From Spirochaetales bacterium (GTDB lineage Bacteria > Spirochaetota > Spirochaetia > Treponematales > Rectinemataceae), in NCBI GenBank assembly GCA_015657395.1, contig JADLKI010000014.1, positions 191,890-196,917 of the forward strand: a DNA stretch of 5,028 nt. Direction: 5' to 3'. The notes below the pieces were generated by a model, which was not told the origin of the DNA, did no database searches, and saw nothing but the letters and a program-made list of their open reading frames with translations. The position numbers and the translations under genes are program-made. This document shows, in pieces, positions 1 to 4,667 of this stretch. Within the stretch, counting starts at the first letter, position 1. Each line of letters begins with the position of its first letter.

Positions 1-47
1 GCAAAGGAGAAGGTGAGAAGCTCAGAACGTGACAGAGGACTGTTCAT
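1..47 (-). CDS. Possible 5' end of the next cassette gene, running off the left edge
   Basis: On the minus strand an ATG at 47-45 opens a frame of 15 codons (MNSPLSRSELLTFSF) that reaches the window edge without a stop. An AAGG sits about six bases upstream. It begins about 23 bases after the R' box of attC-1 on the same strand, which is where the first gene of the next cassette is expected. Nothing in so short a peptide identifies a family. The call rests only on position, strand and the weak ribosome binding site. Confidence 0.3.
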   Translation of the reverse strand, partial: MNSPLSRSELLTFSF

Positions 48-69
48 TCAGTACCTTGCCAGAAAATAC

Positions 70-195
70 GCAGAACATTCGCTTAACCTTCAAAGCCCGG
101 CCTGAGCGAAGCGAAGGATTGGCACGTGTTTTTGCATGAGATTTCATGCAAAAACCGTGACAAAGGGCTTTGTAAGGTTGAAGCGGTTGTTATAC
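70..195 (-). other. attC site 1 (integron cassette recombination site)
   Basis: This is an imperfect inverted repeat of about 126 bp. The left arm (CGCTTAACCTTCAAAGCCC, from 80) pairs with the right arm (GGGCTTTGTAAGG then TTGAAGCGG, to 186). The right arm carries extra bases, reading TTCAACC on the minus strand against TTAACC in the left arm. This asymmetry marks attC orientation and puts the site on the minus strand. The outer boxes diverge from consensus: GTATAAC (R'') and GTTCTGC (R') in minus-strand reading. The middle holds a long hairpin, GTTTTTGCATGA (128-139) with TCATGCAAAAAC (144-155), extended by CACG/CGTG. It shares CCTGAG, GCGAAGG and TGACAAAG segments with attC-2. The cassette gene it should follow is missing; an IS starts about 5 bp away. 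Confidence 0.8.
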
Positions 196-203
196 GAATA
201 GAG

Positions 204-229
204 CATGTAAAAAAATCTGTGTAAACGGC
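204..229 (+). repeat. IS256 left terminal inverted repeat
   Basis: This sequence pairs with 1469-1494 in inverted orientation. The block TGTGTAAACGGC is identical in both arms and the outer part has six mismatches over 26 bases. It ends about 22 bp before the transposase start codon. Confidence 0.75.
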
Positions 230-251
230 TATACTAGGCAAAGGAGCGAGT

Positions 252-1463
252 ATGGCCATATCCAAGGAAGTCTTGGATGAACTCTTGAAGGGCTACCAAG
301 GGCCCGACGACATTACAGGACCCGATGGACTCCTGAAGCAGCTGACCAAGGCACTGATCGAGCGAGCCATGGATGCTGAAATGACGACGCATCTGGGCTA
401 CGAAAAGCACGACCAAGCGGAAAAAGACACCACCAACCGAAGGAACGGAACAACGAAGAAAACGCTCCGTTCCGATCAGGGGCCGCTCGAAATCGAGGTG
501 CCCCGCGATCGGGAAGGCGAGTTCGAACCGGAGATCGTGCCCAAGCATCAGCGCGATTTCAAGGGCTTCGACGACAAGATCCTGTCAATGTATGCCCGGG
601 GCATGACAACCCGGGAAATCGCCGGCCACCTGAAAGAAATCTACGGCACCGAGGTATCGCCGGAACTGATAAGTCGTGCGACCGACTCGGTGAAAGAACT
701 GCTGGACGACTGGCGCACGAGAACACTTGAAAGCTTCTACCCGATTCTTTTTCTGGACGCTTTGGTGATCAACGTCAGGGAGGATGGAAAAGTCGTCAAG
801 AAATCGATCTACATGGCTCTTGCGATCAATCAGGAGGGCCGAAAAGAGCTTCTTGGACTCTGGATCGACCAGTCGGAAGGCGCCAAGTTCTGGCTCAGGA
901 TACTGAACGAACTGAAGAACCGTGGTCTGCAGGATGTCCTGATTGCGGCCGTGGACGGCCTCAGCGGGTTTCCTGAAGCGATCGCGGCAGTATTTCCGAA
1001 GACGGAAGTACAGCTGTGCATCGTGCACATGGTCCGCAATTCGCTGAAGTTCGTACCGTTCAAGGACCGGAAAGCTATTGCCGCCGACCTTAAGAAAATC
1101 TATTCGGCTCCCTCGGAGGAGATGGCCGTGGACGAACTGGAGGCGTTCTCGAAACGGTGGAATTCCAAGTATCCCATGATTTCCCGGTCCTGGAAATCCA
1201 GATGGTCGGAACTGATGCCGTTCTTCAAGTTTCCTGAAACAATCCGGAAGGTGATTTACACGACCAACGCGATCGAATCGCTCAATTTCTCGGTCAGAAA
1301 AGTCACCAAGAACCGGCAGAGCTTTCCGACTGCCGACGCGGCAATGAAACTGGTATTCATGGCATTGCAGAATATCTCGCAAAAATGGACAATGCCGATA
1401 CGGGATTGGGGCGCTGCCCTCAATCAATTCGCGATTCTCTATGGCGACCGTGTGCCGCTATGA
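252..1463 (+). CDS. IS256-family (mutator-type) transposase
   Basis: A 403-residue protein, the usual length for IS256-family transposases, which cut and paste their element by DDE chemistry. The N-terminal region carries the family's HLGYEKHD and NRRNGTTKKTL blocks (residues 47-72). The conserved FDDKILSMYARGMTTREI stretch lies at about 106-123. The likely catalytic triad is D169 (FLDALVINV), D235 (AAVDGLSGFPEAI) and E342 (YTTNAIESLN), with the conserved CIVHMVRNS motif at 256-264. An AAAGGAG ribosome binding site at 240-246, five bases before the ATG, fixes the start. No frameshift or internal stop is seen, so the enzyme may still be active. It reads against all neighbouring cassette genes. 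The stop at 1461-1463 lies about 5 bp before the right inverted repeat. Confidence 0.96.
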   Translation: MAISKEVLDELLKGYQGPDDITGPDGLLKQLTKALIERAMDAEMTTHLGYEKHDQAEKDTTNRRNGTTKKTLRSDQGPLEIEVPRDREGEFEPEIVPKHQRDFKGFDDKILSMYARGMTTREIAGHLKEIYGTEVSPELISRATDSVKELLDDWRTRTLESFYPILFLDALVINVREDGKVVKKSIYMALAINQEGRKELLGLWIDQSEGAKFWLRILNELKNRGLQDVLIAAVDGLSGFPEAIAAVFPKTEVQLCIVHMVRNSLKFVPFKDRKAIAADLKKIYSAPSEEMAVDELEAFSKRWNSKYPMISRSWKSRWSELMPFFKFPETIRKVIYTTNAIESLNFSVRKVTKNRQSFPTADAAMKLVFMALQNISQKWTMPIRDWGAALNQFAILYGDRVPL

Positions 1464-1468
1464 TTCAC

Positions 1469-1494
1469 GCCGTTTACACAAAAATCGTTACAGG
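1469..1494 (+). repeat. IS256 right terminal inverted repeat
   Basis: It begins GCCGTTTACACA and is the inverted partner of 204-229. It starts just after the transposase stop codon. Confidence 0.75.
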
Positions 1495-1497
1495 CCC

Positions 1498-1590
1498 CTT
1501 TTTTCTTTTCTCGGTGCATTTCTTTTTTGGACACTGAAGTACTGCAAGCATCGTGACAAAGCGCACGTCTGGTTCAAGCGCTTGTTAGCT
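1498..1590 (-). other. Truncated attC site of the toxin-antitoxin cassette
   Basis: The right end has the layout of the array's other attC sites: a TGACAAAG motif at 1554-1561, the arm ACGTCTGGTTCAAGCGCTT, and the box GTTAGCT at 1584-1590 (AGCTAAC, R'', on the minus strand). A short central stem CGGTGC (1512-1517) with GCATCG (1548-1553) may be its terminal hairpin. The matching left arm and R' box are absent, because the sequence runs straight into the IS256 end. Its R'' box is the exact complement of the GTTAGCT box at the far end of the toxin-antitoxin cassette (2477-2483, minus strand), as expected for one original circular cassette. Confidence 0.65.
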
Positions 1591-1769
1591 GCGTTTTTTC
1601 AATATCAAAGAGTATTACAGGACTGAAATAGATCATTCTTGATAAAAGTCTCTTTATATTTCACTCTTTGGTTGATTTTAACGAGATTGCCTTTTGTTAT
1701 ATTTTCTGTCTTCTAAATGCCTTTTCTTGTGCTTATCTTTCCTGTTTCTTCCTATAAAAATATTCTTTC

Positions 1770-2159
1770 TTATGCTTTATTTTCTGGTTCAAATTTCTTG
1801 CATTGAATGTTGGGAATAAATTTATAATGCTTGTCATTCGCTGTCAGCAGTGTCTCACCCATTTGCACCACTGTTGCCGCAATCAGGGCATCAGCTAAGT
1901 ACATCGCATGACTTAACGCGTATTCCTGAATATAAAACACAGCTCTTGAGGAAATATCATTATCTATATGGATTATGTCAGTATTCCATCGTTGCAGCTG
2001 CTTTTGAAAACGTCGGTATTCTTCTTTGTCTTTCATTCCCTGAATGAGTTCCATATAGGTGACGGCAGACATTGAGAAAGGAATAGCATCCTCTACGACT
2101 TTCTTTGCCTTTTCATTGCCTCGGAGGTACCAAATGAGGACATCAGTATCAATAATCAA
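1770..2159 (-). CDS. vapC: VapC-like PIN-domain toxin (ribonuclease)
   Basis: A 129-residue single PIN domain, typical of VapC toxins. These Mg-dependent RNases cut tRNA or other RNA and stop translation when the antitoxin is lost. The expected acidic residues are present: D4 and D6 (MIIDTDVLIWYLRGN), E37 (YMELIQG), D90 (LADALIAAT) and D109 (TANDKHY). The start is a TTG codon at 2159-2157 that shares TTGA with the antitoxin stop, a 4-bp overlap that implies translational coupling. A strong GGGAGG ribosome binding site inside the end of the antitoxin gene, about six bases upstream, supports this rare start. The catalytic set looks intact, so the toxin is probably functional. The RNA target cannot be read from sequence. 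The gene is followed by about 180 bp of AT-rich sequence and then a broken attC. Confidence 0.93.
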   Translation of the reverse strand: MIIDTDVLIWYLRGNEKAKKVVEDAIPFSMSAVTYMELIQGMKDKEEYRRFQKQLQRWNTDIIHIDNDISSRAVFYIQEYALSHAMYLADALIAATVVQMGETLLTANDKHYKFIPNIQCKKFEPENKA

Positions 2160-2395
2160 AAGGTCCTCCCTTTTCTGAGTTCCCGTACGTGTTCTTCAAC
2201 GGTCGTCTCAAGAGAGTGCTCCTTCCACATGCCGAAGATGGTTTCATTGTGTTGAGAGGTTTGGTCTTCTTTTTTGAGAGGGACTATTTTGGCGAGTGCC
2301 TTGCCTCGATACGTAATGGTAATTTCCTGGCCTTTTGCGACATGGTCAATGATTTTGCCAGGCTGAATGCGAAGTTCTTTCGTGGTTACTTTCAT
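2156..2395 (-). CDS. Phd/YefM-type antitoxin partner of the PIN toxin
   Basis: A 79-residue protein. Residues 1-42 (MKVTTKELRIQPGKIIDHVA, then GQEITITYRGKALAKIVPL) match the Phd/YefM fold, a DNA-binding dimerisation domain that represses its own operon. Residues about 52-79 (IFGMWKEH to HVRELRKGR) form the charged tail that in this family wraps and blocks the toxin. The ATG has a GAGGT ribosome binding site about five bases upstream. It is the first gene of a two-gene operon with a promoter and palindromic operator sites just upstream. A 4-bp overlap joins it to the toxin. Antitoxin-first order with coupling is the standard layout and supports both calls. Such pairs are often found as integron cassettes, where loss of the array would be toxic. 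Confidence 0.92.
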   Translation of the reverse strand: MKVTTKELRIQPGKIIDHVAKGQEITITYRGKALAKIVPLKKEDQTSQHNETIFGMWKEHSLETTVEEHVRELRKGRTF

Positions 2396-2408
2396 CTCTT
2401 ACCTCTTT

Positions 2409-2420
2409 AAGTGTACACTT
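2409..2420. promoter_or_regulatory. Operator-like perfect palindrome
   Basis: AAGTGTACACTT is a perfect 12-bp palindrome. It lies between the predicted -10 box and the antitoxin start, across the likely transcription start. Phd/YefM antitoxins repress their own promoter through such palindromes, so this is the likely main operator. That role is inferred from position. Confidence 0.6.
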
Positions 2421-2423
2421 CAT

Positions 2424-2452
2424 AGTATATACTTATATCAGATAAACGACAA
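2424..2452 (-). promoter_or_regulatory. Cassette-borne promoter of the toxin-antitoxin operon
   Basis: On the minus strand a -35-like TTGTCG (2452-2447) is followed after exactly 17 bases by a -10-like TATACT (2429-2424). A second palindrome, AGTATATACT (2424-2433), covers the -10 box. Its centre is 14 bp from that of the AAGTGTACACTT palindrome, so two repressor dimers could sit side by side. The promoter begins about 25 bases inside the cassette from the attC-2 R' box, so the operon does not depend on a distant integron promoter. Confidence 0.6.
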
Positions 2453-2476
2453 GTATCTTTCTCGTGCGAAGCACCC

Positions 2477-2627
2477 AGCTAACATTTGCTTAACCGGTAA
2501 TTTCGTACCTGAGCCGCAGGCGAAGGTTTGGCGTGAAAATTGCATAAAAGAGCGAGGCAACGCCAGTTGCTGAGCGACATGCAATTTTCATGACAAAGGA
2601 ATTATCCGGTTGAAGCAGTTGTTAGGT
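2477..2627 (-). other. attC site 2
   Basis: This 151-bp imperfect inverted repeat has good consensus boxes: ACCTAAC (R'') and GTTAGCT (R') in minus-strand reading. The arms are TGCTTAACCGGTAATT (2487-2502) and AATTATCCGGTTGAAGCA (2600-2617). The right arm has the extra C (TTCAACC on the minus strand against TTAACC), which sets the orientation to minus. The centre pairs TGAAAATTGCAT with ATGCAATTTTCA. The segments CCTGAG, GCGAAGG and TGACAAAG are shared with attC-1. Its R' side opens directly into the toxin-antitoxin cassette. No intact gene lies where its own cassette body should be (2628-2730). Confidence 0.86.
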
Positions 2628-2737
2628 TATTGATTCTATTTTTCTATTATTTCTTCCTCTGCGGAACGAGGACCGAAGAGCGCCCAGATATGGGGATTCC
2701 CATACCTAGCGCGCTGAGCGCGTACAGGCTGTTAGGC
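2628..2737 (-). other. Gene-free scrap ending in a degenerate or truncated attC (hydrolase cassette)
   Basis: No gene is visible here. The right end, CGCGTACAGGCTGTTAGGC at 2719-2737, reads on the minus strand as an R'' box (GCCTAAC) plus an L''-like arm. The arm resembles that of attC-3 (GCCTGTCCACG there, GCCTGTACGCG here). Next to it is a hairpin at 2679-2715: TATGGG/CCCATA closing a four-base loop, flanked by AGCGC/GCGCT. The opposite attC arm is not convincing. A divergent GTTCCGC box (minus strand, 2667-2661), like the GTTCTGC box of attC-1, may be its R' remnant. If so, only about 33 bp separate it from attC-2. Confidence 0.45.
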
Positions 2738-2753
2738 GCTGGACTTTTTCGGG
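2731..2753 (+). repeat. Left outer inverted repeat of the hydrolase cassette
   Basis: GTTAGGCGC, two bases, then GACTTTTTCGGG. This is the inverted copy of 3680-3701, differing by two mismatches and one extra T. The outer seven bases are the attC R'' box; the rest is not part of a normal attC. Confidence 0.7.
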
Positions 2754-2765
2754 TATCTCACAGTA

Positions 2766-2795
2766 CTTACCCGAGCCATGGATGGCGAGGGTAAG
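2766..2795 (-). terminator. Strong hairpin downstream of the hydrolase gene
   Basis: CTTACCC pairs with GGGTAAG, and inside it GCCAT pairs with ATGGC around a GG loop. A symmetric GA/GA internal loop separates the two stems. It lies about 20 bp after the hydrolase stop on the minus strand and could end the transcript or protect its 3' end. No T-run follows, so it is not a classical intrinsic terminator. The core GCCATGGATGGC recurs in the hairpin upstream of the gene. Confidence 0.5.
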
Positions 2796-2816
2796 ATTAA
2801 TTACACCTTTCTTCTA

Positions 2817-3590
2817 TCAAAGATGTTTTTTGATCCAGTTTATAATTGCCTCTTTTGATTGATCAGTAACTCTATGCCCAATATCTTTTTGTATGATTAA
2901 ATCGCTATTTTTTGCTTTTTGTTTGATACGTTTATAAAACTCCTCCATTTCTCCAATATTTACTCTTGGATCGTTTTCTCCAATTATTACTAGTATATTT
3001 TGTCCCCTATAGTTCTCAATATTATTACTTGGTTGATTTATCTCAATCTCCTTTAATCGCTCTTCAGTAAAATATCTACTTGCCCCATTATTTTGTTTTG
3101 CATAACTCCGAAAGGCATTACCCCAAACTGGAGTAGATATGCAAGGTATTACTACGCTGATTGCATATGTATATAGCTTTGATATATAATAATATATAAT
3201 ATTCCCTCCCATCGAAAATCCAATAAGCGCTGTTCTGCTTATTTCAACGAAAGGAATACAGCTAATACTATCAATAATTCTATCAATTGACTTGGCCGTT
3301 TCTATCATTGTCTCAATGATTAAGCTATCCTTTTCTAAATTAGATAGTTTTCTATATTCTTCCGTTTGCCTTTCTCCATGATTATTTGCATCAAATAGAA
3401 CAATATAAGCTCCATTCATAGCTAACTTGTACGCAAGCTTCAGATTCTCCTCTTTTTTTTCACCATATCCATGTAGAAATATAACCAAAGGTTTCTTACT
3501 GGTTTTGATCTCATCGAATAGATGTAATGTTGGAACATTATCTATCGTTTCATATTTCATTAGAACTCTTTTTTCACTTGTACTCATCAT
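2817..3590 (-). CDS. Alpha/beta-hydrolase (serine esterase/peptidase-like)
   Basis: A soluble alpha/beta-hydrolase fold protein with a complete catalytic set. Numbered from the upstream ATG at 3626 it has the oxyanion-hole motif FLHGYGE (50-56), FDANNHGER (78-86), the nucleophile elbow GFSMGG with S138, the acid D219 in IGENDPRV, and the base H251 in DIGHRV. This pattern fits the dienelactone hydrolase/acyl-peptidase-like esterases; the substrate cannot be read from sequence. No signal peptide is seen. I chose the ATG at 3590-3588 (a second ATG follows at once) because AAAGGAT lies about seven bases upstream. The ATG at 3626 would add 12 residues but has no ribosome binding site. The gene is much richer in AT than its flanking attC sites, a sign of foreign origin. 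It is the only gene of its cassette. Confidence 0.88.
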   Translation of the reverse strand: MMSTSEKRVLMKYETIDNVPTLHLFDEIKTSKKPLVIFLHGYGEKKEENLKLAYKLAMNGAYIVLFDANNHGERQTEEYRKLSNLEKDSLIIETMIETAKSIDRIIDSISCIPFVEISRTALIGFSMGGNIIYYYISKLYTYAISVVIPCISTPVWGNAFRSYAKQNNGASRYFTEERLKEIEINQPSNNIENYRGQNILVIIGENDPRVNIGEMEEFYKRIKQKAKNSDLIIQKDIGHRVTDQSKEAIINWIKKHL

Positions 3591-3638
3591 GTACTTATCC
3601 TTTATCCAGACAATCCTAGATTTCATTTAATATAGAGT

Positions 3639-3664
3639 TTTGCACGCCATGGATGGCGTACAAA
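3639..3664 (-). repeat. Hairpin upstream of the hydrolase gene
   Basis: TTTGCACGCCAT and ATGGCGTACAAA form a 12-bp stem with one mismatch around a GG loop. The core GCCATGGATGGC is identical to that of the hairpin at 2766-2795 beyond the other end of the gene. In the minus-strand transcript it would lie in the 5' leader, about 50 bases before the chosen start. Confidence 0.6.
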
Positions 3665-3679
3665 CTTCATAATATCCAG

Positions 3680-3701
3680 CCCGAAAAGTCTTGCGCCTAA
3701 C
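3680..3701 (-). repeat. Right outer inverted repeat of the hydrolase cassette
   Basis: CCCGAAAAGTC, two bases, then GCGCCTAAC. It is the inverted partner of 2731-2753. Its last seven bases are the R' box (GTTAGGC, minus strand) of attC-3. Exact complementarity to the GCCTAAC box at the other end shows that both ends belonged to one circular cassette. Confidence 0.7.
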
Positions 3702-3865
3702 GGTCGCCTGTCTACGACGTTGCGCGAGCCATATAGGCGAACCGAAACAAAGACTTCAAAGGTTCGCCGGCGAGCGCAATGTAAGTGAGGCGCGCGCTGC
3801 AGCGCGCCGAACCCCGAGGGCGCTCAGGACCACAGGCGGCCCGGGCGTGGACAGGCTTGTTAGCT
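3695..3865 (-). other. attC site 3, large and GC-rich
   Basis: A 171-bp site bounded by GCCTAAC (3695-3701) and GTTAGCT (3859-3865). The arms are GCCTGTCTACG (3706-3716) and CGTGGACAGGC (3846-3856), with one mismatch. The centre is unusually structured: TTGCGC/GCGCAA encloses a perfect GGCGAACC/GGTTCGCC stem. Next to it is a perfect 16-bp palindrome, GCGCGCTGCAGCGCGC. It differs clearly from the AT-rich style of sites 1, 2 and 4. Minus orientation is taken from its neighbours, since the extra-base signal is weak in this site. Confidence 0.7.
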
Positions 3866-3990
3866 GCTGTACAAATTGCGCCCACAAAGGGCAGGGCGCC
3901 GACGGCTGGAGGCCCGGCGCCGATATGGAAAAACATTTCAAACGAATCCCAAGTCTTCCTTCTTTTTTTCATCTCATATCGCGTAAGTCG
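3866..3990 (-). other. Very short cassette body without a convincing gene
   Basis: Only about 125 bp separate attC-3 from attC-4, much less than a normal cassette. The sequence holds a possible hairpin, GGCGCCG (3895-3901) with CGGCGCC in the 3910s, and a small GCCC/GGGC stem next to it. A minus-strand frame starting MKKRRKTWDSFEMFF is open, but it runs straight through attC-3 and has no good ribosome binding site. It could be a small RNA, a decayed cassette, or a short protein that ends inside its attC. None of these is shown. Confidence 0.4.
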
Positions 3991-4105
3991 ACCTAACATG
4001 TGCTTAACCTGCATTGCGTACAGTGGCGCACTTTTTGCTGAGGAGCGTAGCTACGCCTGCAAAAAATGTGACAATAGCAATGTCAGGTTGATCCAGTTGT
4101 TAGGT
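3991..4105 (-). other. attC site 4
   Basis: A 115-bp site with perfectly complementary outer boxes ACCTAAC (3991-3997) and GTTAGGT (4099-4105). The arms are TGCTTAACCTGCATTG and CAATGTCAGGTTGATCCA. The right arm has extra bases, which gives minus orientation. The central hairpin pairs CTTTTTGC with GCAAAAAA and contains the perfect palindrome GCGTAGCTACGC. The end of the MBL-fold gene lies 8 bp away on the correct side, so this is that gene's own attC. Confidence 0.86.
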
Positions 4106-4113
4106 GTTTTATT

Positions 4114-4667
4114 TCATAACCATACTGCCCAATCACCATAATCATGAATACCACTACCATGATGTAACTTTCCTTGTTTTTTTAACTCATAAAAGGCATT
4201 CCGCATCCTTGTTATTATCTCGGGTTTTATATCTAAAGAATGATGTGCAGGAAAAACGCGCTTCACGGGTAAAGTCGATAACCTTATAAGTGAATTAAGA
4301 TATAAATCTGGATCTGTAGACGGATAATATGCGAAAAGCGTGCCTTTATATATTAAATCTCCAGTAAATAGATAACCACGGTCTTTTTCCCAAAAACACA
4401 TATGTCCGGGAGAATGCCCTGGGGTATGTATTACTTGAATATTTCGCCCTCCGATATTAATCACATCACTATCATTTAGTATTTTTGTTGGTTTGCCTTG
4501 AAAAAACTCGTAATTTTTTACATCAAATTCCTCAGGAAGATCACAACGGTCTATTACCTTTTCTTTTATTTGATCCATGGTTAATGGAAATTCACCATTA
4601 AGCCAATTTAACTCATCTGCATGTGCATAGAAATCAGGAAAGTATTTGTGTCTATAATGAGCCCCTC
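4114..4667 (-). pseudogene. 3' part of an MBL-fold metallo-hydrolase gene, cut by an IS3-family element
   Basis: The frame encodes the C-terminal two-thirds of a metallo-beta-lactamase-fold hydrolase. Visible metal-site motifs, numbered from the internal ATG at 4578, are HTPGHSPGH (51-59), TGDLIY with D74, and FPAHH (109-113). Upstream of that ATG the frame stays open and reads GAHYRHKYFPDFYAHADELNWLNG. This is the stretch that normally follows the HxHxDH zinc motif. The motif itself is missing: at about 4667 the gene runs into the IS end. Without it the product should not be a working enzyme. The internal ATG has no ribosome binding site. The 3' end and its attC, 8 bp downstream, are intact. 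The enzyme class (glyoxalase-II-like, lactonase or other) is not decidable. Confidence 0.85.

Larger units (their letters stand above)
201..1497 (+). mobile_element. IS256-family insertion sequence, apparently complete
   Basis: An element of about 1.3 kb, the usual IS256-family size, carries one transposase gene. Its terminal inverted repeats match at about 20 of 26 positions over 204-229 and 1469-1494, with the shared block TGTGTAAACGGC at the inner side. Partial matching continues to about 201 and 1497, so the exact ends are uncertain by a few bases. IS256 elements normally make an 8-9 bp target duplication. The flanks here (TACGAATA on the left, CTTTTTTC on the right) do not match. The element lies opposite to the cassette array and sits between one attC and the remains of another, which suggests an adjacent deletion after insertion. 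Confidence 0.85.

Noticed and set aside
585..1427. Long 280-codon minus-strand open frame opposite the IS256 transposase
   Set aside because: It lies wholly inside the transposase gene on the opposite strand, resembles no family, and has the composition of a codon-bias shadow.
1441..1626. 61-codon plus-strand frame at the right end of the IS
   Set aside because: It overlaps the transposase end, the IS repeat and the broken attC, and no family is recognisable.
1591..1769. AT-rich stretch between the toxin gene and the broken attC as a possible small gene
   Set aside because: No minus-strand start with a ribosome binding site and no recognisable hairpin terminator; it looks like cassette trailer sequence.
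3712..4014. 100-codon minus-strand open frame across attC-3, the short cassette and part of attC-4
   Set aside because: It overlaps two recombination sites, its upstream start lies inside attC-4, and GC-rich attC sequence easily leaves frames open. Only its middle (MKKRRKTW onward) is kept, as a weak possibility.
70..4105. CRISPR array, suggested by several spaced repeats
   Set aside because: The repeats are long, imperfect, self-complementary, of different lengths, and separated by whole genes. They fit attC sites, not CRISPR repeats with uniform spacers.
3691..4141. Plus-strand open frames over attC-3 and attC-4
   Set aside because: Arginine- and alanine-rich translations of GC-rich hairpin sequence, with no family resemblance, running against the array direction.
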